Position numbers and translations under genes: made by a program. Shown in pieces: positions 42,732 to 50,559 of a stretch of DNA of 64,000 bases. Each line of letters begins with the position of its first letter. The stretch's first letter is position 1. Origin of the DNA: Gluconobacter kondonii (lineage in GTDB: Bacteria > Pseudomonadota > Alphaproteobacteria > Acetobacterales > Acetobacteraceae); assembly GCF_002723995.1 (NCBI RefSeq), contig NZ_BEWP01000005.1:62001-126000 (forward strand). Direction: 5' to 3'. The notes under the pieces were generated by a model. The model was not told where the DNA came from and made no database searches. It worked only from the letters and a program-made list of their open reading frames with translations.

Positions 42732-44144
42732 TCAGAGATACGGCAGTAAAAGCCTGACAGCATTATTGCGCATCCGGATCAGGAACGGCTTGCTGTCAAG
42801 ATCATGATGGGTCAGCCGGTTGCGGCGATGCGTTTCCATGAATGTGGCCAGTTCTTTCGCCACGTCCCGATCATAGATTTCCAGATTGATCTCGAAATTC
42901 AGTCGCAGAGAGCGCATATCGATATTCGCACTCCCGACAAAGCTCCATTCATCATCCACGACCATCAGTTTGGAATGATTGAACGGCGGGTCCGCCATCC
43001 AGATGCGGCAGCCCGCATCCAGAAACTGCCGCAGATTGGCGTCCCGCGCATGATCTATCAGGGCGTGATTGCTGCTTTTGGGCACGACAATGTCAATCAC
43101 CACCCCCCGAAGGGCCGCGAGAACAAGTTCTGTCGAGAAGCGGTCATCCGTCAGGAAATAGGGCGTCATCACCCAGATATGGGTCCGCGCCAGTGAGAAA
43201 GCCTGCAACATCCCATATTCGATCTTTTCCAGATCCGTATCCGGTCCTGACGTGACGATCCGCATCGGCACATCACCCACCGGCTGCGGCTCAGGCAGAT
43301 AACGCTCGCCCTGAAGTTCTTCGCCCGTCGTGAACGACCAGTCCCACGCGAACGCGACTGCAAGCTGATGCACGATCGGCCCTTGCAGACGGAAATGCGT
43401 ATCCGCCACCGGCAGTTTCGTCCGCAGGCGGAGCATGTTCTCCTCGCCGATGTTCAGGCCGCCCATGAAGCCAATAGTGCCGTCCACTACGAGAATCTTG
43501 CGATGGTTGCGCAGGTTGATGAACGGCATGCGCCACGGCCAGACCGAGTGCATAAAGCGCGCGCAGGCCACACCCTCACGTCGCAGGCGACGTTCGATAC
43601 CGCAGCGGAAATAACCACTCCCAATCCCGTCCACCAGAACACGGACCTCTACACCCCGCTGTTTGGCCGCCACCAGCGCCTCTGCGAAACGCTGGCCGAC
43701 CTTGTCGTCACGGAAAATATAGGAGCACAGGATGATCGACGTTTTTGCCTGCCCGATCGCCTCCAGCATCACGGGATAGGCATTGTCCCCGTCATGCAGA
43801 CAGGTGATGGAGTTGCCGCGCATCAGGGGGCGTTCCGTCAGACGGCCGAGCATTTTTGAAAGCGGCGCCAGAGTCCCGTCCACGGTCTGCCGGTACTGCG
43901 CCAGCGGATCGCGCCCCTCCCACAAATGACGGTCCACCATTTTCTGCGCCCGGCGCCGGACGCGATTGATGCCGAACATCAAATACAGAACCGTACCCAA
44001 AAACGGCGCAATCCAGCAGATACCGATCCATCCCGTGCAGGACGCCGTGTTCCGCTTGTGAACGAGGGCATGAACCGTCACGAAAAGAGGAAGAACCCAG
44101 CGCAGGATCTGCACGAGAATATGGAAAATGGTCCAGTGCAGCAT
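42732..44144 (-). CDS. cls: Cardiolipin synthase
   Basis: Phospholipase-D-type enzyme that makes cardiolipin from two phosphatidylglycerols. The 470-residue protein has two N-terminal membrane helices (about 1-20 and 34-55) and two HKD motifs, HRKILVVDG and HSKLMVVDDEW, each followed by the GS/N motif (GGLNIGEEN; GSANIDMRS). The start at 44144 has AGGGAA upstream and begins with the first membrane helix. Divergent from bpt. Confidence 0.94.
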   Translation of the reverse strand: MLHWTIFHILVQILRWVLPLFVTVHALVHKRNTASCTGWIGICWIAPFLGTVLYLMFGINRVRRRAQKMVDRHLWEGRDPLAQYRQTVDGTLAPLSKMLGRLTERPLMRGNSITCLHDGDNAYPVMLEAIGQAKTSIILCSYIFRDDKVGQRFAEALVAAKQRGVEVRVLVDGIGSGYFRCGIERRLRREGVACARFMHSVWPWRMPFINLRNHRKILVVDGTIGFMGGLNIGEENMLRLRTKLPVADTHFRLQGPIVHQLAVAFAWDWSFTTGEELQGERYLPEPQPVGDVPMRIVTSGPDTDLEKIEYGMLQAFSLARTHIWVMTPYFLTDDRFSTELVLAALRGVVIDIVVPKSSNHALIDHARDANLRQFLDAGCRIWMADPPFNHSKLMVVDDEWSFVGSANIDMRSLRLNFEINLEIYDRDVAKELATFMETHRRNRLTHHDLDSKPFLIRMRNNAVRLLLPYL

Positions 44145-44275
44145 AAATTTCCCTGTTATGGACGATCCGCGCGGATCATCTTTCGCCATCCTTTCGCAAA
44201 GATCGTGGATGCGCCATCCCCTCTCCTTGCGATAGGATCATCTTTCAGCCCGTCATCTGAAAAGGAGAGCGTCCC

Positions 44276-44998
44276 ATGCAGCACCGCCCACAGCTCTTCT
44301 ACACGACGGCGCCGGCTCCGTGCCCCTACCTGCCCGACCGGACAGAGCGCAAGGTTCTGACCGAACTGGCTGGCCCCGATGCCGTTGCCTTACATAACCG
44401 CTTGTCACAGGCCGGGTTCCGCCGCAGCCATGCCATCGCCTATGCGCCCGTCTGTGTAGGTTGCCGCGCCTGCACGCCCATGCGCATTCCGGCTGCCACG
44501 TTCGCCCCGACCCGGACCCAGAAAAAAATCAGCAGTCGCCATACTGATCTTATCGTCAACATGGTGCCTCCGGTTCCCACGGACGAACAGTTCCGCTTGT
44601 TTGAAATATATCAGGCTGTCCGCCATCCCGATGGCGACATGGCCCATATGTGCTGGCGCGATTATGTGGAACTCATCGCCAACACGCCGGTCGAGACGTT
44701 TCTGGCCGAATTCCGTCGCCCCGATGGACCGCTTGTCTGCGTCAGCCTGATTGACCGTCTATCGGATGGGCTGTCCGCCGTCTATACGTTCTATGATGTC
44801 AACGATTTGACGGCATCTTGGGGGACGTTTTCGATCCTATGGCTGATCGAACAGACTGCCCGGATGGGGCTGGAGCACCTATATCTGGGCTATTACGTCC
44901 CCGGAAGCCCAAAGATGGCGTATAAAGCCGCCTTCGGGCCCGCCCAAGTTTTTCGGGATGGGCACTGGAGCCTGCTGGCCGGGACACTCCCGGCCTAA
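44276..44998 (+). CDS. bpt: Aspartate/glutamate leucyltransferase (N-degron pathway)
   Basis: Adds leucine from Leu-tRNA to proteins with N-terminal Asp or Glu, marking them for ClpS-ClpAP. The 240-residue protein matches the Bpt/ATE family: CPYLPDRTERKVLTEL, the cysteine cluster CVGCRACTPMRIP, TASWGTFSILWLIEQ and YLGYYVPGSPKMAYKA. Six bases separate it from the convergent parC. Confidence 0.95.
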   Translation: MQHRPQLFYTTAPAPCPYLPDRTERKVLTELAGPDAVALHNRLSQAGFRRSHAIAYAPVCVGCRACTPMRIPAATFAPTRTQKKISSRHTDLIVNMVPPVPTDEQFRLFEIYQAVRHPDGDMAHMCWRDYVELIANTPVETFLAEFRRPDGPLVCVSLIDRLSDGLSAVYTFYDVNDLTASWGTFSILWLIEQTARMGLEHLYLGYYVPGSPKMAYKAAFGPAQVFRDGHWSLLAGTLPA

Positions 44999-45004
44999 CT
45001 GCCC

Positions 45005-47212
45005 TTAGCCCTTACGCAGCATCCATTGCGGGGCCGCGCGGCCCACGGCTCCCCGGCGACCTTCCAGTGGGGTCAGATCGGCTGTTGCACGAACACGCTG
45101 CCCTTCCTGCCACAACAGCCCCTCGGACAGGGTCAGGGTCCGCATGTCACGCAATGTGCTGTCCCCGAGCTTCTGGAATGCGACACCACCTCCACGGGTC
45201 ATTTCCGGCACCTGTTCCAGCGGGAAAATCAGTGCCCGCTTGTTCTGCCCCAGCGTCAGGACATGCGTGCCGCTCACCGAAATACAGGCAAACACCTCAT
45301 CCCCGTCCTTGACGTTGAAAACCTGCTTGCCCGTCCGCTTTTCCGCCACAAGCCCGGCTTCGGACACGATCATCCCACGCCCCGATGCAGAGGCGATCAG
45401 GCGACGTCCCTCGTCTGAAACCGGGAAAAGGGTCACAACCCGGTCTTCCTGCGGCACCTCCACCACAGTCCGGAACGGCTGGCCGAACCCGCGCCCGCGC
45501 GGCAGGTCAGCCGCCTTGATGGTATAGGCCTTGCCACTGCTGGAGATCAGGCACAGCCGGTCCGTGCTCTGGCATTCCACCGACAGCCAGCCTTCATCGC
45601 CTTCCTTGAAGCGATGTCCCTGCGGATCAAGCCCATGGCCCTTCATCGCCCGGATCCACCCTTCGCGAGACAGCAGAACCGTGAGCGGTTCACGGTCGAT
45701 TTCCAATGCTGCGGAAATATCAATGGGTTCCGGTGCCGCCGCAATCAGCGTCCGCCGGTCCCCAAGCGGGCCGGAGCCGAACTTCTTGATGGTGCCATCC
45801 AGATCCTTACAGATCCGCGTCCAACGCCGACGCTCCGAACCCAGCAGCGTTTCAAGCGCCTTCTGCTCGTCAGCAAGCTTGTCCCGCTCGCGCCGGATTT
45901 CCATTTCCTCCAGCCGACGCAGAGAGCGCAGGCGCATGTTCAGCACGGCTTCAGCCTGAATATCCGTCAGGCTGAACGTCTCCATCAGGCTGGCTTTGGG
46001 TTCGTCTTCCTCGCGGATAATGCGGATGACCTCGTCGAGGTTCAGATAAACCGCGAGGAAACCTTCAAGGATCTCCAGCCGTCGCAGCACCGCTGCCAGA
46101 CGATGATTCGACCGCCGCACCAGCACTTCGTGCACATGGTCCAGCCATGCCCGCAGAACCTCTTTCAGAGACAACACACCCGGAACGCGATCACCGCCCA
46201 GAACATTCATGTTCAGACTGAAACGGTTCTCAAGCGCCGTATTGCGAAACAGCGTCTCCATCAGGACTTCGGGCTCGACGCCCTTGGTCTTGGGTTCCAG
46301 TACAAGGCGGATATCAGTCGTGCTCTCGTCGCGCACATCGCCAAGAAGCGGCAGTTTGCGCTGCTCCATCAGGTCCGCGATCTGCTCGATCAGGCGCGAT
46401 TTCTGCACCTGATACGGAATCTCGGTGACGATAATCATCCAAGTGCCGAAACGACCTTGTTCGACTTCCCAGCGCGCACGGGTCCGGAAACTCCCGCGTC
46501 CTGTTTCGTAAGAACGAATGATGGAATCGCGTTCCTCCACCAGAATACCGCCCGTGGGGAAATCCGGCCCCGGCATCAGATCCACCAGTTCGGCGATCGT
46601 CACATCCGGGTTTTCGATCAAAAGTTTTGCGGCTCGGCAGATTTCAGCGGCATTATGGGGCGGAATGCTCGTTGCCATACCCACGGCAATACCTGCCGCG
46701 CCATTGGCCAGCAGGTTCGGGAACATTCCCGGAAGTACGATCGGTTCATGATCTTCATTATCGTACGTCGCGCGGAAATCGACCGCATCGTCCTGAATAC
46801 CGTCCAAAAGTGCCTGCGCCACTTCCGTCAGGCGGCTTTCGGTATATCGCATGGCTGCCGCGCCATCGCCGTCGATAGAGCCGAAATTGCCCTGCCCCTC
46901 GACCAGCGGATAACGGACCGCAAAATCCTGCGCCAGACGCACCAGCGCCTCATAAACGGACGCGTCGCCATGCGGATGGAATTTACCGATCACGTCACCG
47001 ACGACACGTGCACACTTTTTAAACCCTGATGTGGGATCAAGGCGTAACTGCTGCATCGCATAAAGGAGGCGGCGGTGGACCGGCTTCAGGCCATCACGCA
47101 CGTCCGGAAGGGAACGCGACATGATTGTCGACATCGCATACGCAATATATCGCTCGCTCAGAGCCTCAGCGAGCTTGGTATCCTCGATATGACCAGCCAG
47201 ATCCGTTCCCAT
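45005..47212 (-). CDS. parC: DNA topoisomerase IV subunit A
   Basis: Decatenates daughter chromosomes. The 735-residue protein has the breakage-reunion domain with catalytic tyrosine Y123 in AMRYTESRL, the quinolone region HPHGDASVYEAL (residues 79-90), long coiled arms and a shortened C-terminal beta-propeller (EGDEGWLSVECQ, GRGFGQPFRT). The position equivalent to E. coli Ser80 is Ala84, while the Glu84 equivalent is kept (E88). Start 47212 is preceded by GGGGAGCG; the frame is open to 47245. Its 5' end overlaps the start of the divergent lipoprotein gene by 24 bases. Confidence 0.96.
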   Translation of the reverse strand: MGTDLAGHIEDTKLAEALSERYIAYAMSTIMSRSLPDVRDGLKPVHRRLLYAMQQLRLDPTSGFKKCARVVGDVIGKFHPHGDASVYEALVRLAQDFAVRYPLVEGQGNFGSIDGDGAAAMRYTESRLTEVAQALLDGIQDDAVDFRATYDNEDHEPIVLPGMFPNLLANGAAGIAVGMATSIPPHNAAEICRAAKLLIENPDVTIAELVDLMPGPDFPTGGILVEERDSIIRSYETGRGSFRTRARWEVEQGRFGTWMIIVTEIPYQVQKSRLIEQIADLMEQRKLPLLGDVRDESTTDIRLVLEPKTKGVEPEVLMETLFRNTALENRFSLNMNVLGGDRVPGVLSLKEVLRAWLDHVHEVLVRRSNHRLAAVLRRLEILEGFLAVYLNLDEVIRIIREEDEPKASLMETFSLTDIQAEAVLNMRLRSLRRLEEMEIRRERDKLADEQKALETLLGSERRRWTRICKDLDGTIKKFGSGPLGDRRTLIAAAPEPIDISAALEIDREPLTVLLSREGWIRAMKGHGLDPQGHRFKEGDEGWLSVECQSTDRLCLISSSGKAYTIKAADLPRGRGFGQPFRTVVEVPQEDRVVTLFPVSDEGRRLIASASGRGMIVSEAGLVAEKRTGKQVFNVKDGDEVFACISVSGTHVLTLGQNKRALIFPLEQVPEMTRGGGVAFQKLGDSTLRDMRTLTLSEGLLWQEGQRVRATADLTPLEGRRGAVGRAAPQWMLRKG

Positions 47213-47665
47213 AGCGCTCCCCTTTTTCGAGCAGGACTTAGACACTGGCGTGCCCTTCTGTCCAGCGTCCTCCTTGTCGGCACGGCCGCCTGTTCACCAT
47301 ACCGTCCGATCCAGAAAGCCGAGATGTCTCTCGCGCTAGCAGGCTTTACAGCACACCCGGCCGACACAACGGCACGCTGGGCCATGATGAACCTCCTGCC
47401 CCCCGACACATTGGCCTACCGCATGCAGAACGGGCAACCGATCCTGCTTTACGCTGATCCCATCGCATGTGGCTGCGTCTATATGGGCGACAAGAATGCC
47501 TACGCCGCCTACAAAGCCAGCCATCCGGTCGATCTTGCGCAGGAACAGCGCATGACTGCCGAAATCAATCAGCATCCCGGCTGGGACTGGTCCGTCTGGG
47601 CGAGTACGGCCGACGTGGATGTCGTCAGCGGCCTGCGTCCCGGCCCCAGCCACGTTTTCTACTGA
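47189..47665 (+). CDS. Predicted lipoprotein of unknown function
   Basis: A 158-residue protein with a signal sequence ending in the lipobox GTAAC, so it is probably a lipoprotein with Ser at +2. The mature part has a CGC pair (IACGCVYMGDKNAYAAYK) and a conserved-looking WDWSVW stretch. I do not recognise a family. The only reasonable start, ATG 47189, lies inside the 5' end of parC on the other strand. It ends seven bases inside recO. Confidence 0.7.
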   Translation: MTSQIRSHSAPLFRAGLRHWRALLSSVLLVGTAACSPYRPIQKAEMSLALAGFTAHPADTTARWAMMNLLPPDTLAYRMQNGQPILLYADPIACGCVYMGDKNAYAAYKASHPVDLAQEQRMTAEINQHPGWDWSVWASTADVDVVSGLRPGPSHVFY

Positions 47666-48426
47666 GTAGGATCCACTGCCTTATCCGGGAGAGCGGCCTG
47701 CAGCCGCTGCACATAATCGACCAGCCTCTCCCGCGCTGCTGGCAAAGGCTGATGTCGCACACCAAAGACCCAGCGCGACAGGAAATGTCCTGTCAGCGCA
47801 AGGCCGTTTTTCCAGTCCTCAGGCGTCCCATCCTCCGCCTCATTCATCATCAACGCGGGCAAGGGCAATAGCCGGTCCCGCCACTCTCCCGCGCCATTCT
47901 GACTCACGGCATGGCCGGAACGGGGAGATACATACACCAGATCTTCCCGCGCACCCGTCACAGCGCAGTCCGAAAGATCAAGCCCATAGCCGAGCCCGGC
48001 GAGAAGCTGGCTTTCCCAGCGCAGATAGGCGCCCATCGGGGCCGGAGCCGGGGCCACACTGATCAGCGTCAGAAGTCGCACCAGCCGCATAAACAATTCT
48101 GGATGCGCCTCACCCTGCGGCAGTGCTCCGTCCACCAGAGCGCACGCACTGCTCACCATCTCAAGCTGGAGCGGTGCATCCAGAATACGCCCCGCTACGC
48201 ACTGCACGGGCTCGGCTGTCAGTGTGCCAAGCTGGTCCGCCAGCCGCGCCCTCCAGCGCGCCATAACCAGATTGCCAGTCTGCCACAGGGAGGCCTGCCG
48301 ACGTGACGTCCCGCCCCGCACCATTCCGTGCGAAACGCCGTGTTCCTCGCTGAACAGATGGACCAGCGCACTGCCCTCGCCATAAGGCCGGACCGACAGA
48401 ACCAGTGCTGCCGCTTCCCATTCCAT
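47659..48426 (-). CDS. recO: DNA repair protein RecO
   Basis: Loads RecA onto SSB-coated DNA together with RecR. The 255-residue protein has the N-terminal OB fold (MEWEAAALVLSVRPYGEGSALVHLF, GMVRGG) and the helical domain with LRWESQLLAGLGYGLDLSDCAVTG. It has lost the usual four-cysteine zinc finger; only one Cys remains there. The start at 48426 follows GGAGGGATCAGGG and lies just after the terminator of tsf. Confidence 0.94.
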   Translation of the reverse strand: MEWEAAALVLSVRPYGEGSALVHLFSEEHGVSHGMVRGGTSRRQASLWQTGNLVMARWRARLADQLGTLTAEPVQCVAGRILDAPLQLEMVSSACALVDGALPQGEAHPELFMRLVRLLTLISVAPAPAPMGAYLRWESQLLAGLGYGLDLSDCAVTGAREDLVYVSPRSGHAVSQNGAGEWRDRLLPLPALMMNEAEDGTPEDWKNGLALTGHFLSRWVFGVRHQPLPAARERLVDYVQRLQAALPDKAVDPTQ

Positions 48427-48448
48427 CCCTGATCCCTCCGCACTGGCC

Positions 48449-48497
48449 AAAAACAAAAAAGCCCCCGCGCGCCAGAGCGCACAGGGGCCTTTTTACA
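48449..48497. terminator. Terminator of tsf
   Basis: GCCCC..GCGC / GCGC..GGGGC hairpin with A-tract and T-tract on the two sides (six T on the minus strand, five T on the plus). It separates tsf from recO. Confidence 0.85.
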
Positions 48498-48555
48498 GAC
48501 TTTCACGTCCGATCTGAACCAGACAGATCCGGCTCAGATCGGAAACGGAAAAACC

Positions 48556-49464
48556 TTACTTGGTGCCAGCGGCAGCGGCGACTTCAGCAGCGAAATCGCT
48601 CTCTTCCTTCTCAATGCCTTCACCGAGCTGGAAGCGCTCGAAACCAGCCAGCTTTGCGCCAGCCTTCTCGACAACCTTGGAGACGCGGCTTTCGCCGTCC
48701 AGAACCCACACCTGCTCCAGAAGAACGACTTCTTCATAGAACTTGCGGATACGGCCTTCGACCATCTTCTCAATAATGGCTTCCGGCTTGCCGGACTCAC
48801 GAGCCTGCTCGATCAGAACAGCGCGCTCACGCTCCAGGGACTCCGGATCGACACTGGCAACATCCAGCGCAGCCGGACGGGTTGCTGCAACATGCATGCC
48901 AATCTGGCGACCCAGCGTCAGCAGCGCGTCGGACTCGGACGGAGCCTCGAGAGCGGCGAGAACGCCGATCTTGCCGATACCCGGACGCAGGGCGCTGTGA
49001 ACGTAGCTGGCAACAACGCCGGACTCGACCGACAGGACCTTGGCGCGACGGATGGCCATGTTCTCGCCGATCGTTGCGATCAGATGCGTCAGTTCGTCAG
49101 CAACCGTACGGCCGGACGGAACCTTGGCAGCCTTGATGGTGTCCAGATCGTCACCGACTTCGAGAGCAACATGAGCAACCTGTTCGACGAACGCCTGGAA
49201 GGCTTCGTTACGGCCCACGAAGTCCGTCTCGGCGTTGACTTCGACCATAGCAGCGCGGTTCTTGCCGGACACAACGCCGACCAGACCTTCAGCCGTCGTA
49301 CGGCCGGACTTCTTCGCAGCCTGGGACAGACCCTTCGTGCGCAGCCAGTCGATGGCGGCGTCCATGTCGCCTGCAGCTTCCGTCAGGGCCTTCTTGCAAT
49401 CCATCATGCCTGCGCCAGTGGCTTCGCGCAGTTCGCGAACCAGGGCTGCTGTGATTTCTGCCAT
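48556..49464 (-). CDS. tsf: Elongation factor Ts
   Basis: Nucleotide exchange factor for EF-Tu. The 302-residue protein has the N-terminal domain [22 protein letters not shown], the [10 protein letters not shown] core motif, and the C-terminal [15 protein letters not shown]. It lies about 100 bases after rpsB with an intervening terminator-like hairpin, the standard rpsB-tsf arrangement. Confidence 0.98.
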   Translation of the reverse strand: MAEITAALVRELREATGAGMMDCKKALTEAAGDMDAAIDWLRTKGLSQAAKKSGRTTAEGLVGVVSGKNRAAMVEVNAETDFVGRNEAFQAFVEQVAHVALEVGDDLDTIKAAKVPSGRTVADELTHLIATIGENMAIRRAKVLSVESGVVASYVHSALRPGIGKIGVLAALEAPSESDALLTLGRQIGMHVAATRPAALDVASVDPESLERERAVLIEQARESGKPEAIIEKMVEGRIRKFYEEVVLLEQVWVLDGESRVSKVVEKAGAKLAGFERFQLGEGIEKEESDFAAEVAAAAGTK

Positions 49465-49477
49465 TTATCTCATCCCT

Positions 49478-49519
49478 CAAAAAAGATCATGCGGCCGGAC
49501 GAACTCGCCCGGCCGCATG
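49478..49519 (-). terminator. Terminator-like hairpin between rpsB and tsf (possible attenuator)
   Basis: Perfect 11-base stem (CATGCGGCCGG / CCGGCCGCATG) followed on the minus strand by ATC and six T, ending just before the tsf ribosome site (GAGGG). It has every feature of an intrinsic terminator yet lies inside the operon, so it would reduce tsf relative to rpsB or allow regulation. Confidence 0.8.
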
Positions 49520-49565
49520 CCATGTTTCAGTTGCCGTTTTCCATGACCGGACCCCGGCAGTCTGT

Positions 49566-50363
49566 TCAGCCTGCGGAAGCGGGAGCTTCTGCGCCTTCAG
49601 CAGCAGCGGCTTCCAGAACAGCCGTCTCAGCCGGCAGTTCTTCGGCAGCACCGATGTCCTGACCCGAAGCAGCCAGCTCGGCGGAAATACCGTCGAGAAC
49701 CGCACCGGAAACCAAATCGCAATACAGGGTGATGGCGCGGATGGCGTCATCGTTGCCCGGGATCGGGTAGGTCACGCCAGCAGGGTTGGAGTTGCTGTCC
49801 AGAACGCCGATGACCGGAATGCCAAGCTTCGTGGCTTCTTCAATCGCCAGCTTTTCCTTGTTCGTGTCGATCACGAACAGCAGGTCGGGCAGGCCACCCA
49901 TTTCCTTGATACCGCCGAGGGAACGCTCGAGCTTCTCGCGGTCGCGCGTGATGTCGAGAACTTCCTTCTTCGTCAGACCGGCTGTGCCGCCAGCCAGCAT
50001 TTCGTCGATCTGGCGCAGACGCTTGATGGAGCCCGTGATGGTCTTCCAGTTGGTCAGCATGCCGCCGAGCCAGCGGTGGTTGACGTAGTACTGGCCGCAA
50101 CGCTGTGCAGCTTCAGCAACATGGTCAGCCGCAGCACGCTTGGTGCCAACGAACAGAACACGGCCACCGTTGGCAACGGTGTCACGGACAACCTTCAGGG
50201 CGCGGTCCAGCATCGGAACCGTCTGCTGCAGGTCGATGATGTGAACCTGGTTGCGCACACCGAACAGGTACGGCGCCATGGCCGGGTTCCAGCGACGGGT
50301 GTGGTGACCGAAATGAACGCCGGCTTCGAGCAGCTGGCGCATGGTGAAATCAGGCATTGCCAT
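49566..50363 (-). CDS. rpsB: 30S ribosomal protein S2
   Basis: Binds the 16S rRNA head-body junction. The 265-residue protein has the family motifs [42 protein letters not shown] and [10 protein letters not shown], and a Glu/Ala-rich C-terminal extension of about 30 residues. It precedes tsf and has a structured leader. Confidence 0.98.
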   Translation of the reverse strand: MAMPDFTMRQLLEAGVHFGHHTRRWNPAMAPYLFGVRNQVHIIDLQQTVPMLDRALKVVRDTVANGGRVLFVGTKRAAADHVAEAAQRCGQYYVNHRWLGGMLTNWKTITGSIKRLRQIDEMLAGGTAGLTKKEVLDITRDREKLERSLGGIKEMGGLPDLLFVIDTNKEKLAIEEATKLGIPVIGVLDSNSNPAGVTYPIPGNDDAIRAITLYCDLVSGAVLDGISAELAASGQDIGAAEELPAETAVLEAAAAEGAEAPASAG

Positions 50364-50395
50364 GATTCAGAATTCCTTGCGTCTGGTTGAACCTC

Positions 50396-50445
50396 CGCAT
50401 GGCAACGTCCCTTTAGAGGACACCAGAAAACCCGAGAGCCATGCG
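50396..50445 (-). promoter_or_regulatory. Structured 5' leader of rpsB
   Basis: An eight-base stem CGCATGGC / GCCATGCG (50396-50403 with 50438-50445) encloses a smaller hairpin GTCC / GGAC (50407-50421). It lies 30-80 bases upstream of the rpsB start. The position fits autogenous control by S2, as known for leader RNAs of this operon in other bacteria. Confidence 0.5.
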
Positions 50446-50501
50446 TGCGGATTGCTCCCGTCAGGACAGATCCCGACAAAGAACGGTCGCGATATGGCGG
50501 A

Positions 50502-50533
50502 AAATCCCTGCGGACGCAAGGTCTGTCCGCAGG
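50502..50533 (-). terminator. Terminator of dnaE
   Basis: Nine-base stem CCTGCGGAC / GTCCGCAGG followed on the minus strand by GATTTTCC, 27 bases after the dnaE stop. The T-tract is short. Confidence 0.7.
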
Positions 50534-50559
50534 ATTTCACACAATATCCACACGCAAGA

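Noticed and set aside
45614-47029. 471-codon open frame opposite parC
   Set aside because: Antisense shadow of a well-supported gene; no recognisable motif or ribosome site.
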